Source: Nocardiopsis quinghaiensis
GTDB lineage: Bacteria > Actinomycetota > Actinomycetes > Streptosporangiales > Streptosporangiaceae
Direction: 5' to 3'
Length of the DNA: 64,000 nt
Assembly: GCF_008638365.1 (NCBI RefSeq)
Contig: NZ_VWVU01000002.1
Coordinates: 248,001-312,000, forward strand
Part shown: positions 1 to 10,506 of the stretch, piece after piece
Layout: the number at the start of each line of letters is the position of its first letter
Numbering within the stretch: the stretch's first letter is position 1
Position numbers and translations under genes: made by a program
Notes under the pieces: model-generated
Databases searched by the model: none
Told to the model about the DNA's origin: nothing
Seen by the model: the letters and a program-made list of their open reading frames with translations, nothing else

Positions 1-1983
<1,983 letters not shown>

Positions 1984-2390
1984 TTCCTATGCGCTCCTCG
2001 CAGATCGCGGTTGGCTCCACGCGTGTGGAGACCCTCTGGGCCCGCTGACCGCTTTCCCGTGGCCGCGGAGGACGGCGGGGGGTTCCTGGGCCCTCGGGCC
2101 TACATCCTAGAGGACGCGAACCATACACCCCACCCTCTCGGGTGAGGGGTCCGCCCGCACGTTTCCCCTTGGGGAACGAAGCAAACCGGTTGTTATGTTC
2201 CCGCACGTCACACGCGGTGATCCGGGCGCCCCATGGCCGCGGGGCGCCGGGAGGGGTTCGCCTGTTCATGGCATCCGGCACCGGAGGGGGCGGCGTCCCC
2301 CACGCGGGAACCCGGAACTCTCCCACCGTTTTCGCACCGTCCCTGGTGCCTCCCGGCTTTCGTGGGTAGTCATCTCACAGGAGGTCGGCC
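1984..2390. other. divergent intergenic region secA / membrane protein
   Basis: These 407 bases separate divergent genes and hold no convincing ORF. For secA the best core promoter candidate is TAGGAT (minus strand, 2104-2109), which would give a 5' leader of about 110 nt. On the plus strand a GGGAAC at 2172-2177 is followed by TGTTATGTT, but the spacing does not fit a known sigma class. A short hairpin, CCCTCTCGGGTGAGGG, lies near 2132-2148. Confidence 0.4.
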
Positions 2391-2969
2391 GTGGCCGGAC
2401 GGCCACGGCCCGTCGAACGCGAACGTGTTCCCAGGGGGATCACCATGCGAACGAATCGAAGCAGGAAGGGCAGCGGAACCGAGGGCGGGAAGGCCCCCGA
2501 CACCAAGGACCTGCTCACACCCTCCCCCCGTTCTCCCGACGACGTCGCCAAGGAAGTGGTCGGCGAGACACCCGTCATGCGGCGCGACGCGCTGGAGGAC
2601 GACCCGGCTCTGGCCTGGGAGGACGAGCACCCCGACGGCAACAGCCGGTTCGGCCGCATCCGGGGTTTCCAGCGCCAGGGCGGCAGCATGGCCCCGAGCA
2701 ACGCCCACCGGGGGCGCCTCAGTTCCTGGATGGCGGTGGTGCTGGCCTGCGCTGGATTCACCGTGGGCGCCCTCGGCGTCGTCATGGGGATGTCCGTGGT
2801 CCTTCTGGTGATCGCCGGAGTCCTGATGCTCGCGGCGGGCGTCGTGGCCCTGTTCTTCGACATGATGAGCGACGTCGTCCTCGACACGCCCCGTCAGGAG
2901 TCGGAGGAGCCGCACGACACTCCGCTGCACCGGATCAAGCGTGAAAGTCCCGGGCAGCGCCCCGAATAG
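2391..2969 (+). CDS. small membrane protein of unknown function
   Basis: I do not recognise a named family with certainty. The 192-residue protein has a long hydrophilic, charged N-terminal region (about 1-110) and then two adjacent hydrophobic helices (about 113-133 and 136-156) with a short acidic C-terminus. The layout, including the residues just before the first helix, resembles small actinobacterial HGxxx-W type membrane proteins found near secA and hpf. Two starts are possible. GTG 2391 has a near-perfect AGGAGG (2379-2384) six bases upstream, and ATG 2445 has AGGGGGAT immediately upstream. I chose GTG 2391 for the stronger ribosome site, but the shorter product (174 aa) is also plausible. 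It converges on hpf across a strong hairpin. Confidence 0.7.
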   Translation: MAGRPRPVERERVPRGITMRTNRSRKGSGTEGGKAPDTKDLLTPSPRSPDDVAKEVVGETPVMRRDALEDDPALAWEDEHPDGNSRFGRIRGFQRQGGSMAPSNAHRGRLSSWMAVVLACAGFTVGALGVVMGMSVVLLVIAGVLMLAAGVVALFFDMMSDVVLDTPRQESEEPHDTPLHRIKRESPGQRPE

Positions 2970-2989
2970 CCGAATCCGGGTCGGAGCAC

Positions 2990-3034
2990 ACACCGCCGCG
3001 GGGGGGGCGGGGGGCCCCCCCCCCGCGGCGGTGT
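2990..3034. terminator. bidirectional terminator between convergent genes
   Basis: A perfect 18-bp stem (2990-3007 with 3017-3034) encloses a 9-nt loop. The arms contain runs of eight G and eight C. It lies 20 bases after the stop of the membrane protein gene and about 190 bases beyond the hpf stop, and can serve both strands. There is no U-tract, as is common in high-GC actinobacteria. The homopolymer makes this spot prone to sequencing indels. Confidence 0.75.
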
Positions 3035-3226
3035 CGTAGACGGGGGGTGTCGTCGGACGGAGGGGTTTCCCGCTTCCTTCCGTGCGGGTGCCGGTGCGGA
3101 GCCGGAGGGGACCGGGCCGAAGGCGTCGGACGGCGGGCGACCGTGTGAACACGGGCCCTCCGTCCGGGCACGGCCCCGGTCCCGTTACGGGGCCCACGGG
3201 GTGAGGCGGGGCCCCGAGGACATCAC

Positions 3227-3892
3227 CTAGTCGACCAGCCTGAGCACGCCGTAGTTGAAGCCCTTGCGCCGGTAGACGACGCTCGGGGTGTCCTTGACCT
3301 CGTCGTGGAAGAGGTAGAAGTCGTGGCCGACGAGTTCCATCTCCATCAGCGCCTGGTCGATGCTCATGGGCTTGGCCCGGTGGAACTTCTCCCGCACGAT
3401 GAGGGGAACGTCCCCCTGGGTCTCCAGTTCGACGAACTCGTCGGAGAACCTTCCGCCCGCCTCGGCGTCGGTCTCCTCATCGCCGCGCTGGGCGGGGGGC
3501 GCCTGCGTGGCGGTGGCGGTGGTCGAGGGCATGTCCCCGGGGAGGTCGGCGGTGGCTGCCGCGACGGAGACGGGACTGTGGTTGCCGCGGTGGACCTTGC
3601 GCCGGTCCGCCGCCTTGCGAAGACGGGCCTCGATCTTGTCGATCGCCAGGTCGAGGGCACCGTACCGGTCCGAGGCGGCGGCCTCACTCCGGATGACCGG
3701 CCCGTTGGTCCGGATGGTCAGCTCGACCCGCTCGCGGACGTCGGCGAGCCTGGGGTTGCGCTCTTCGGACACCTCCACGTCGACGATCATGCCCTTCTTC
3801 TCCCACTTGGAGAGCCTGTCGAGCTTGTTGTCGACGTGCTGGCGGAACTTCTCACTCACATCGGTGCGTCGACCCTTGACGATGATGTCCAT
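3227..3892 (-). CDS. hpf: long-form ribosome hibernation promoting factor
   Basis: Long HPF binds the 30S decoding region and dimerises 70S ribosomes into inactive 100S particles in stationary phase or under stress. The 221-residue protein has the N-terminal RaiA/HPF fold (about 1-105, starting MDIIVKGRRTDVSEKFR), a low-complexity linker (about 106-155) and the C-terminal dimerisation domain (about 160-221, with IVREKFHRAKPMSIDQAL and FYLFHDE). This two-domain length is typical of actinobacterial HPF. The ATG is preceded by AAGGGGG at suitable spacing. It lies between secA and comF, as in other actinobacteria. The start region upstream is unusually long (about 700 bp). Confidence 0.95.
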   Translation of the reverse strand: MDIIVKGRRTDVSEKFRQHVDNKLDRLSKWEKKGMIVDVEVSEERNPRLADVRERVELTIRTNGPVIRSEAAASDRYGALDLAIDKIEARLRKAADRRKVHRGNHSPVSVAAATADLPGDMPSTTATATQAPPAQRGDEETDAEAGGRFSDEFVELETQGDVPLIVREKFHRAKPMSIDQALMEMELVGHDFYLFHDEVKDTPSVVYRRKGFNYGVLRLVD

Positions 3893-4589
3893 AGGACCCC
3901 CTTCATCGCGTGGCCGCCGCCGTGGCGACGGCCAGGCTGCTCTGCATCCCTTCCGCCGCCAGGGGGGCGAAAGGGGTGTCCCGCGCTAGCCCCCTTCCGC
4001 TGGTGCCCCTGTCCTGTGGGGGGCACGGCTTGGTTGGAAGTGCGTATACCCACCATGGGCGCCGTCATCACGTGCCCCATGGACACGATTGGTAACAGCC
4101 GCCGAGCTGGGAGAAAGGATTTCTGCCGCAATGGGAACAGGACGCTCCCCGGGGACGGGGAGGAGTGTCCCCGGGAGCCCGCCGTTGGCGGACTCCCGGG
4201 CGATGGGATGCCACCCGTCCGGCCGACCTGGTCTTCGTCCCCACATCCGCCTGCTGAGAGTGTCGCCGCTCTTATACGCGACTACTGCTCTTCTCCCTGT
4301 CATGAGGGACATCTGGACCCTCCGCGGGGCAGGGCTTACCTCTAAGGCGCACCGTGATCGGTCGACGAAAAGTCGCCTTACGTGGGCCGTTTCGCCTGCG
4401 CCTGGCATCGGCTTGCCGGAGTAGCGCCCCGGTGTTCCCGGGGGCTCAGACGCTCCGACGCAACCACGGACCCGGACGGGTGCCATACCGTGACCGTAAC
4501 CTGTCCTGACGAGGATGTCAGGTAGTGATCACTCGCTCAACTCGCCGGTAACCATCGCAAATCCCTGTACACATGGACTTTTCGCCTGC
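3893..4589. other. 697-bp intergenic region between hpf and comF
   Basis: No ORF here has convincing protein character on either strand. Seen directly: a hairpin at 4144-4178; a minus-strand TATACG at 4043-4048 that could be the hpf -10 box (leader about 145 nt); a minus-strand near-direct repeat GGTTACGGTCACGG near 4486-4500; and a short inverted repeat GAGTGATCACT near 4525-4537. GTAAC-type elements also occur near 4092 and 4549. A long regulated hpf leader or a small RNA is possible, but nothing matches a riboswitch I know. Confidence 0.4.
4144..4178. terminator. hairpin in the comF-hpf gap
   Basis: GCTCCCCGGGGAC (4144-4156) pairs with GTCCCCGGGAGC (4167-4178) with one bulged base and a 10-nt loop. 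It lies downstream of comF on the minus strand and upstream of hpf. It could end comF transcription or act as a leader structure for hpf. Confidence 0.4.
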
Positions 4590-5330
4590 TCAGGTGGGTT
4601 CGTAAAACCTTCTTGTCCCGCCCTCCGCCCCACCGGGCGCACGTCCTGGAAGGCGCTCGGCGAGAACGATCGCTCCCGTCACCCTGATCCCGCGTACCCG
4701 CAGGGCACGGGTCGCCTCGGCCACCGTCGCGCCCGTGGTGAGGACGTCGTCCACCACGACCGCCGCGCCTCCGAGCGCCGTACCGGACGCCTCCGGGCGG
4801 TCGGCGACGAAGGCGCCCACCCGGTTGGCCAGGCGCTCGGCCCGGCCCAGGCCGGCCTGGCGGCGGGGCCGTCCCCGGTAGCGCAGCAGCGGCACCATCC
4901 TTCCGGCGTCCGCACCGCCCGCGCCCGCCAGGCAGGTGAGCGTCAGCCGGGTGACCGGGGCACGGGGGTCGTGCGGCGGTCCACGGCCGGGAACGGGGAT
5001 GAGCAGGGTGTCCGGAGCGGCCAGCCCCGACGCGGTGTGGGCGGCGGCCAACCGTGCGCCCAGCGGCGTGGCCAGGGCGTCCGCGCCGCCCTCCTTGTAG
5101 GCGAGCAGCACGCGGCGGTGGTGTCCGGCGTAGGGACCGGCCGCCCAGACGGGAGGGCAGCCCGGTCGGGGCGCACACCGGTGGGGACGGCGCTCCAGCA
5201 CGGCGAGGCAGCCCCCGCACAGCGGCCCCGAGGGGCCCGCGCACCCGGCGCAGGGATGCGGGAGGAGCAGGTCGAGCAGCGCGGCGAGCGTCCGCCGCAG
5301 CACGCCGGTACGGCGGATCGCGTCGTTCAT
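4590..5330 (-). CDS. comF: ComF-family phosphoribosyltransferase-like protein
   Basis: ComF proteins combine a zinc-finger-like N-terminus with a phosphoribosyltransferase fold. In competent bacteria they assist DNA uptake; in actinobacteria the role is unclear. This 246-residue protein has clustered cysteines near the N-terminus (LLPHPCAGCAG and a following CGGC), an RRPxxAG-like central part (RPRRQAGLGRAERLANR), and the PRPP-binding loop VVVDDVLTTGATVAEA near residues 195-212. The start at ATG 5330 (MNDAIRRTG) is chosen by family length. No Shine-Dalgarno is seen, but GATCCT lies six bases upstream, so a leaderless transcript is possible. It follows the mtrA-mtrB-lpqB operon at a distance of about 380 bases, as in mycobacteria. 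Confidence 0.85.
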   Translation of the reverse strand: MNDAIRRTGVLRRTLAALLDLLLPHPCAGCAGPSGPLCGGCLAVLERRPHRCAPRPGCPPVWAAGPYAGHHRRVLLAYKEGGADALATPLGARLAAAHTASGLAAPDTLLIPVPGRGPPHDPRAPVTRLTLTCLAGAGGADAGRMVPLLRYRGRPRRQAGLGRAERLANRVGAFVADRPEASGTALGGAAVVVDDVLTTGATVAEATRALRVRGIRVTGAIVLAERLPGRAPGGAEGGTRRFYEPT

Positions 5331-5712
5331 CAGTCCAGGATCGGTTCCCGTCCCGGCCTTCACCAGCCCTTTCCGAGGCCTGTGGACGACGAGGCCCGTG
5401 GACGACCCGGCGTCCGTAGACGGCCGGTCCGGGGGCGGGTCAGCGGTGGAACGGCTTCCTCGGAGGCAGGGGACCCGGTAGTGGGGGGCGTGTTCGTGAC
5501 GCCCGCACGGCCAAGCCCCTCGTGCCCGTGGAACCAACGAGAAACCCAGTAGCGCGGTGACCGCGGGGGTTCGCCGGGATGCGCCCGACCACGGTGATCT
5601 TGCTCCCAGTGGCACTGCCGGCGCTCCACGGAGAAGCCAGGAGCAAGACCAGCGCGGAGGGCACCCCCTGGTTCGCACCCCGGCGCGAACGCGGCAACCT
5701 GGCGAAGTACCA
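5331..5712. other. gap between lpqB and comF
   Basis: These 382 bases contain minus-strand frames that stay open (for example 5440-5697, 85 codons), but none has recognisable sequence, a good ribosome site or family similarity. I see no strong terminator after lpqB. Read-through from lpqB into comF is possible. Confidence 0.35.
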
Positions 5713-7575
5713 CTAGCCGGGGAAGGTGGGCGAGCCGCCCTCCACCACGTTCTGCCAGTTGAGCGGATCGTTGGAGATCCAGATGTTGCCGTCGTCCGAA
5801 CCGGCGACCAGCGGATGCCCGGGTGCGCCCGAGATCGTCACCATGCTCGCGACGGGGGATCCGGCGCTGGCGGACGACGTGCCGCCGTCCAGTGAGACCA
5901 GGAGCGCCTGGCTCGTGCCGCCCTCGCGGCTGCCCAGCACGACCAGTTGGTCGGCCGAACGCCAGGAGACCTCGGTGACCTGCTCCAGCTCGTCGGCCAG
6001 CGGCATGAAAGCCTCCAGGAGGACCTGCCCGTCGGAGCCCTCCACCACGCGGCCCACCTGGAGCGAGCGCTGTCCGTCCACCTCCGTCACCACGGCGGCA
6101 CGGGCGCCGTCCCGCGCGACCTGGAAGTCCGCTATCGAGCCGCCGCCCAGGTCGGACACGTCCACCCGCACCACCTCCTCGCCGCCGCGCAGCAGCCACA
6201 GGGCGGTGGAGTCCGGCGCGGGCTGGGCGCCGTTGAGGTTGGGGGGATCGGCGATGGGCTCCTCCTCGTCCTCCTCGTCCTCGTCGGGGATCTCCTCGAC
6301 CACCCACAGGTTTCCGTCGACGTCCCAGGACAACTCGGTGAAGATCCCGTCGGACAGGACCTCCCGGGCCGCGGCGCCCGAGGTCGCCTGGCTCGTGACG
6401 ACCGCGCTGCCGCCCGTGGTGACCCCGGCGATGGTCTGCTCGTCCAGCGACACCGCGAACTGCTCCAGCGGGATCTCCCCCGTTCCCAGGGGGCCGAGGA
6501 CCGGCCCCGCCTCGCCGAAGGTGCCGGAGTCCCAGTCCGAGGCCGACCACAGCTGGCCCTCGTGCGAGTAGTAGACGCGGGTGTCGGACGTGGTCACCCC
6601 CGGGCTCACGTCGGCCCAGTAGGCGCTGCCCGGGCTCGGCCGGTCGGCGCTTCCGCCCTCGGATCCCGGGAAGCCGACCTCGGAGTCGTTCACGGTGAGG
6701 GTGAACTCCTGGATCTCCGGCAGCTGGCGCAGGGTCCAGGCGATCTGCGCGCCCATGCCGAACTCGTCGGCCTCGCCCGTGCTGGCCACGCTGACGGTCA
6801 CCCGGTTGTCCTCCACCTGCAGCTCGGCGTCGGCGTCCTCGGAGAAGGAGGAGTGCACCGCCGGGTCCAGCCAGTCGCTGGGGCCCTCGACGAGCCTGTG
6901 CAGCAGGCGTCCGGCCAGTTCGTCGTTGCTCACCGGCAGGTAGACCGGGTCCGGGACCAGGACGTTCTCTTCGGGGTTGAAGAAGTACAGGTTGAAGGGC
7001 CGGTGGGTGCGCTCCACGTCGAGCTTGCTGAGGACGAGCTCGTCGGGAAGGCTCTGGATACGCCACTCCCCGTCGGGGTCGCCGTCCTCACGGGCCAGGA
7101 CGAACTGCTCGTCGAGCAGCCGCTCGGGATCGCCGGGGAGGTACTTGCCGCCCTCGTCGATGGTGGCCACCAGCGAGCTGCGCACCCGCACGGTGGCGGT
7201 GAGCCCGTCGCCGCTGACCTGGGTGTCCAGGTCGACCGTGTCGAGGTCGGGGAAGACCTTGACCGTGCCGTCCGGAGACCACTCCTCGCCGGTCTCGGGC
7301 AGCATGTAGCTGCGGGCGGCCTCGTAGTCCTGCTCGAAGCTGCCCATGTCCTGAAGGAGGCCGCTGACCAGCCCCGCCGGGTCCACGCCCTCCTGGGGCC
7401 CCGCGGGCAGCAGACGCACGTAGCCCCCGTAGGGGTCGTTCTGGGAGCCGTTGCCGTCGCCGGTCACGACGGGACCGGTGATCGGGACGGACGCGCACGC
7501 CGCCATGGACACACCCGCCACGGCCGCGGCCAGGCAGGCGCGCGCGGCGCGGCCGAAGCGGTTCAGTGCGCTCAT
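5713..7575 (-). CDS. lpqB: lipoprotein LpqB, MtrAB partner
   Basis: LpqB is an extracytoplasmic lipoprotein that in mycobacteria interacts with the sensor MtrB and tunes MtrA phosphorylation. The 620-residue product starts with a lipoprotein signal peptide whose lipobox ends in SMAAC (Cys27). It then has a spore-germination GerMN-type region (about 180-300) and a long C-terminal beta-propeller-like region with repeated short strands. Residues near 420-450 form an acidic, Glu/Asp-rich loop. The start codon overlaps the mtrB stop as ATGA (7572-7575), so the two are translationally coupled. Family and context agree fully. Confidence 0.95.
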   Translation of the reverse strand: MSALNRFGRAARACLAAAVAGVSMAACASVPITGPVVTGDGNGSQNDPYGGYVRLLPAGPQEGVDPAGLVSGLLQDMGSFEQDYEAARSYMLPETGEEWSPDGTVKVFPDLDTVDLDTQVSGDGLTATVRVRSSLVATIDEGGKYLPGDPERLLDEQFVLAREDGDPDGEWRIQSLPDELVLSKLDVERTHRPFNLYFFNPEENVLVPDPVYLPVSNDELAGRLLHRLVEGPSDWLDPAVHSSFSEDADAELQVEDNRVTVSVASTGEADEFGMGAQIAWTLRQLPEIQEFTLTVNDSEVGFPGSEGGSADRPSPGSAYWADVSPGVTTSDTRVYYSHEGQLWSASDWDSGTFGEAGPVLGPLGTGEIPLEQFAVSLDEQTIAGVTTGGSAVVTSQATSGAAAREVLSDGIFTELSWDVDGNLWVVEEIPDEDEEDEEEPIADPPNLNGAQPAPDSTALWLLRGGEEVVRVDVSDLGGGSIADFQVARDGARAAVVTEVDGQRSLQVGRVVEGSDGQVLLEAFMPLADELEQVTEVSWRSADQLVVLGSREGGTSQALLVSLDGGTSSASAGSPVASMVTISGAPGHPLVAGSDDGNIWISNDPLNWQNVVEGGSPTFPG

Positions 7576-9392
7576 GACAGGTTCTCCTCGTCCTCGCGCT
7601 GGTCGGCTCCTCTGTCACCGTTGTCCGTGTCGTCCTGGTCGCCCCTGGAGGGCCCCCTCTCGGACCGGGGCGCTCCGTTGCCGCCCTCCCCCGCGAACGG
7701 GGTGAAGCTGCGGCCCAGCGTGATCTCCGGCGGCACCAGGGGCAGTGGGGATCCGCGCAGCTCGGCGCCGGAGCGGCGCGGTAGCGACAGCCTGAACTGG
7801 GAGCCCTGTCCGGGCATGCCCCACGCCTGGAGCCAGCCGCCGTGCAGCATGGCGTCCTCCTTGGCGATGGACAGTCCCAGGCCGGTGCCGCCGGTGGTGC
7901 GCACGCGGGCCGGGTCGGCGCGCCAGAAGCGGTCGAAGCACAGGTGCTCCTCCCCCTCCTTGAGCCCCACCCCGTAGTCGCGCACGGCCACGGCCACCGC
8001 GTCGCGGTCGCCCGCGGCGGTGACCACCACGTCGCGGCCCTCGCTGTGTTCGATGGCGTTGACCACCAGGTTGCGCAGGATGCGGTTGATCCGGCGGGCG
8101 TCGTACTCGGCCGTGCAGGACTCGGCGGGCAGGCGCAGGACGACCTTGATCCCGCGCCTCTCAGCGATCTGCTCGGCGTCGCCGACGGCCTTCATGACCG
8201 CGTCCCGGATGTCCAGGGACTCGATGCCCAGGGTGACGGCCCCGGCGTCGTGGCGGCTGATCTCCAGCAGGTCCGCGAGCAGTTCCTCGAAGCGCTCCAC
8301 CTGGCCCTGCAGCAGCTCCACCGAACGGCGCATGGTGGGGTCGAGCTCCTCGCGCTCGTCGAAGAGCACGTCCCCGGCCATCTTGATCGTGGTCAGCGGG
8401 GTGCGCAGCTCGTGTGAGACGTCGGAGACGAACTGGCGCTGGAGTTTGGACAGCTCCTCCAGCTCCTGGATCTTCTCCTGGAGGTTGCCCGCCATGTCGT
8501 TGAACGACAGTGCCAGCCTGGCGAGGTCGTCCTCCCCGTGCACGGCCATGCGCTCGGTCAGGTCGCCCGAGGAGAGCCGCTCGGCGGACTGGGCCGCCGA
8601 GCGCACCGGGGTGACCACCTGCCGTGTGATGACGAACGCGATCAGCCCGAGGAGGATGACCAGCAGGGCCCCCACCAGGACGACCGTGTTCTGGACCAGG
8701 TCGAGGATCTCCTGCTCGTGCTGGAGCGGGAAGAGGTAGTACAGCTCGTAGGCGTGCGTGAGCTGCGAACCGACCACCAGCGCGGGCTCCTCGGAGCCGC
8801 CCTCCTCGGTGGTGATGCGCGTGTACGTGTGGTACTGCTGCTCGTCGACCTCGGACCGGCGGACCTGGTCGATGAGGCGCTGCGGGACGCTGCCCTCGCC
8901 GGTGGCCCACCCGATCTCGTCACCCACCGAGGGCCGGATGACCACGCTGTACAGGCCGGTGTCGCCGCTGCGGCTGGTGAGCTCGTTGGCGAGGTCGTAC
9001 AGGAGCCGCTTGCTGTCCGCCGTCTCGTTCTCCTGGAGTTCGACGAGCGCGTAGCTGAGTCCGGCGCGGTGGTCGGTGACGGCCGTGGCGATCTTGGCGT
9101 CGAGCAGGCCGGTGCGTACCTGTGAGATGAGGACGTACCCCAGGCCCACCATCACCACCAGGGACAGCACCAGGGTGGTGGAGATGACCCTGAGGTGCAG
9201 CGAACGGCGCCAGTTGGTGTGGACGCCGCGCACCAGGGCACGGGCGGCACGCTGGGCGAACAGGTAGGCGCGGGTGAGTCCCGTGCCGCTGTCGCGCCAG
9301 CGCCCGCCGGTCTCGGGCGGTCCGGCTGACGGGCCGGACCGTCGCCCCTCGGAGGCGGTCGCCCGCTCCTCCTCGGGTGTACCTGCGGTCAT
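7572..9392 (-). CDS. mtrB: sensor histidine kinase MtrB
   Basis: MtrB is the membrane sensor kinase of the MtrAB system, which controls cell-wall metabolism, division and osmotic responses. The 606-residue protein has two membrane helices (about 67-90 and 236-256) flanking an extracellular sensor region, a HAMP domain (about 257-310), the HisKA phosphoacceptor motif FVSDVSHELRTPLTTIK with His327, and an HATPase domain with N-box (LRNLVVNAIEHSEG) and G-boxes. I chose ATG 9392, 17 bases after the mtrA stop. An upstream GTG at 9437 would overlap mtrA and has no ribosome site. It is the middle gene of mtrA-mtrB-lpqB. Confidence 0.96.
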   Translation of the reverse strand: MTAGTPEEERATASEGRRSGPSAGPPETGGRWRDSGTGLTRAYLFAQRAARALVRGVHTNWRRSLHLRVISTTLVLSLVVMVGLGYVLISQVRTGLLDAKIATAVTDHRAGLSYALVELQENETADSKRLLYDLANELTSRSGDTGLYSVVIRPSVGDEIGWATGEGSVPQRLIDQVRRSEVDEQQYHTYTRITTEEGGSEEPALVVGSQLTHAYELYYLFPLQHEQEILDLVQNTVVLVGALLVILLGLIAFVITRQVVTPVRSAAQSAERLSSGDLTERMAVHGEDDLARLALSFNDMAGNLQEKIQELEELSKLQRQFVSDVSHELRTPLTTIKMAGDVLFDEREELDPTMRRSVELLQGQVERFEELLADLLEISRHDAGAVTLGIESLDIRDAVMKAVGDAEQIAERRGIKVVLRLPAESCTAEYDARRINRILRNLVVNAIEHSEGRDVVVTAAGDRDAVAVAVRDYGVGLKEGEEHLCFDRFWRADPARVRTTGGTGLGLSIAKEDAMLHGGWLQAWGMPGQGSQFRLSLPRRSGAELRGSPLPLVPPEITLGRSFTPFAGEGGNGAPRSERGPSRGDQDDTDNGDRGADQREDEENLS

Positions 9393-9408
9393 GTGGGGCT
9401 CGGTGGGA

Positions 9409-10086
9409 TCAGGCGGTACCGGCCTTGTAGCCGACACCGCGAACGGTCACGACGACCTCGGGGTGCTCCGGGTCCTTCTCGATCTTGGCCCGCAGACGCT
9501 GCACGTGGACGTTGACCAGGCGGGTGTCGGCGGCGTGCCGGTAACCCCAGACCTGTTCCAGCAGCACCTCGCGGGTGAAGACCTGGCGCGGTTTGCGGGC
9601 CAGGGCGACCAGGAGGTCGAACTCCAGCGGGGTGAGGCTGATCTGCTCGCCGTCGCGGCGCACGGCGTGCCCGGCGACGTCGATGGTGATGTCCCCGATC
9701 TGCAGGACCTCGGGTGCGGGCTCCTCGGTGCGGCGCAGCCGCACGCGGACGCGGGCCACGAGCTCCTTGGGCTTGAAGGGCTTGACGATGTAGTCGTCAG
9801 CACCGGACTCCAGGCCCAGGACGACGTCGATGGTGTCGCTCTTGGCCGTGAGCATCACGATGGGCACACCGGACTCGGTGCGGATCTGACGGCACACGTC
9901 GATCCCGTCGGCCCCGGGCAGCATCAGGTCGAGGAGGACCAGGTCGGGCTTGGTCTCGCGGAAGGCCTCCATGGCCTTGTCGCCGTCATGCACGAACGAG
10001 GGCTCGAACCCCTCACCGCGCAGAACGATACCGAGCATCTCGGCGAGGGCGAGGTCGTCGTCGACAACCAGTACACGTCCCTTCAT
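9409..10086 (-). CDS. mtrA: response regulator MtrA
   Basis: MtrA is an OmpR-family transcription factor, essential in mycobacteria and involved in development in streptomycetes. The 225-residue protein has an N-terminal receiver domain with acidic pocket VVDDD, phosphorylation site Asp53 (LVLLDLMLPG) and Lys102 (VKPF), followed by a winged-helix DNA-binding domain (about 130-225, with LLEQVWGYRHAADTRLVNVHVQRLR). Both domains are intact. It heads the mtrA-mtrB-lpqB operon. Its promoter must lie in the 420-base region shared with the divergent envelope operon. Confidence 0.97.
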   Translation of the reverse strand: MKGRVLVVDDDLALAEMLGIVLRGEGFEPSFVHDGDKAMEAFRETKPDLVLLDLMLPGADGIDVCRQIRTESGVPIVMLTAKSDTIDVVLGLESGADDYIVKPFKPKELVARVRVRLRRTEEPAPEVLQIGDITIDVAGHAVRRDGEQISLTPLEFDLLVALARKPRQVFTREVLLEQVWGYRHAADTRLVNVHVQRLRAKIEKDPEHPEVVVTVRGVGYKAGTA

Positions 10087-10506
10087 CGGTGTGTCCGGCG
10101 CCGGGAGTCAGACCCGCCCGTGGGCGGGTGGGCGGCGCCTACTCCTCTCTCTGGAAACACTCAGCGGCACAAACGTTCGGTGCGCCCTCGACGCAAAGAA
10201 CTGCTTCTTCTCCCCACCTTGCCACCTTCGGGCGGTGTTGGGAGAGTGGTCGATGTTTTTCGGTCCGTACGGACCGGTCTCGGTCACAGGCGCGTCGGCC
10301 CTGCTGAGCTGGCCCGTGAACCTTCGCGACTTGGCCTGTTGATAACAGAAAGCATACAAAAGGAATGAAGTGGGTGGGTTGAACCTGCATACGCACCAGT
10401 ACCGCCGGGCAGCGGTGGAACCGGCGGGTAGGTTGGTTTCCCAGACGGCAGGAATCGCGCCGATCCGCTCGCTCGGCTCGGACGAACCCCATGGAGGGCG
10501 TGGCAG
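10087..10506. other. divergent control region mtrA / envelope operon
   Basis: This 420-base region separates mtrA (leftward) from the low-complexity membrane protein operon (rightward). It holds a perfect 16-bp palindrome at 10261-10276 and an unusually A/T-rich stretch at about 10335-10368 (TTGATAACAGAAAGCATACAAAAGG), where promoter melting is likely. I could not assign -35 and -10 boxes with confidence. No credible ORF is present. Confidence 0.5.
10261..10276. promoter_or_regulatory. perfect 16-bp palindrome upstream of mtrA
   Basis: CGGTCCGTACGGACCG is a perfect palindrome, preceded on the plus strand by TTTTT. It lies 175 bases upstream of mtrA and 230 bases upstream of the divergent operon. 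A dimeric regulator could bind here and control either side. The binding protein is unknown. Confidence 0.45.

Noticed and set aside
4089..4424. 111-codon plus-strand ORF in the hpf-comF gap
   Set aside because: No ribosome site or recognisable motif, and a composition unlike neighbouring genes.
5440..5697. 85-codon minus-strand ORF between lpqB and comF
   Set aside because: No ribosome site, family similarity or sensible composition; kept as non-coding.
9393..9437. Upstream GTG start for mtrB at 9437
   Set aside because: It would overlap mtrA by 29 bases without a ribosome site; ATG 9392 just after the mtrA stop is more likely.
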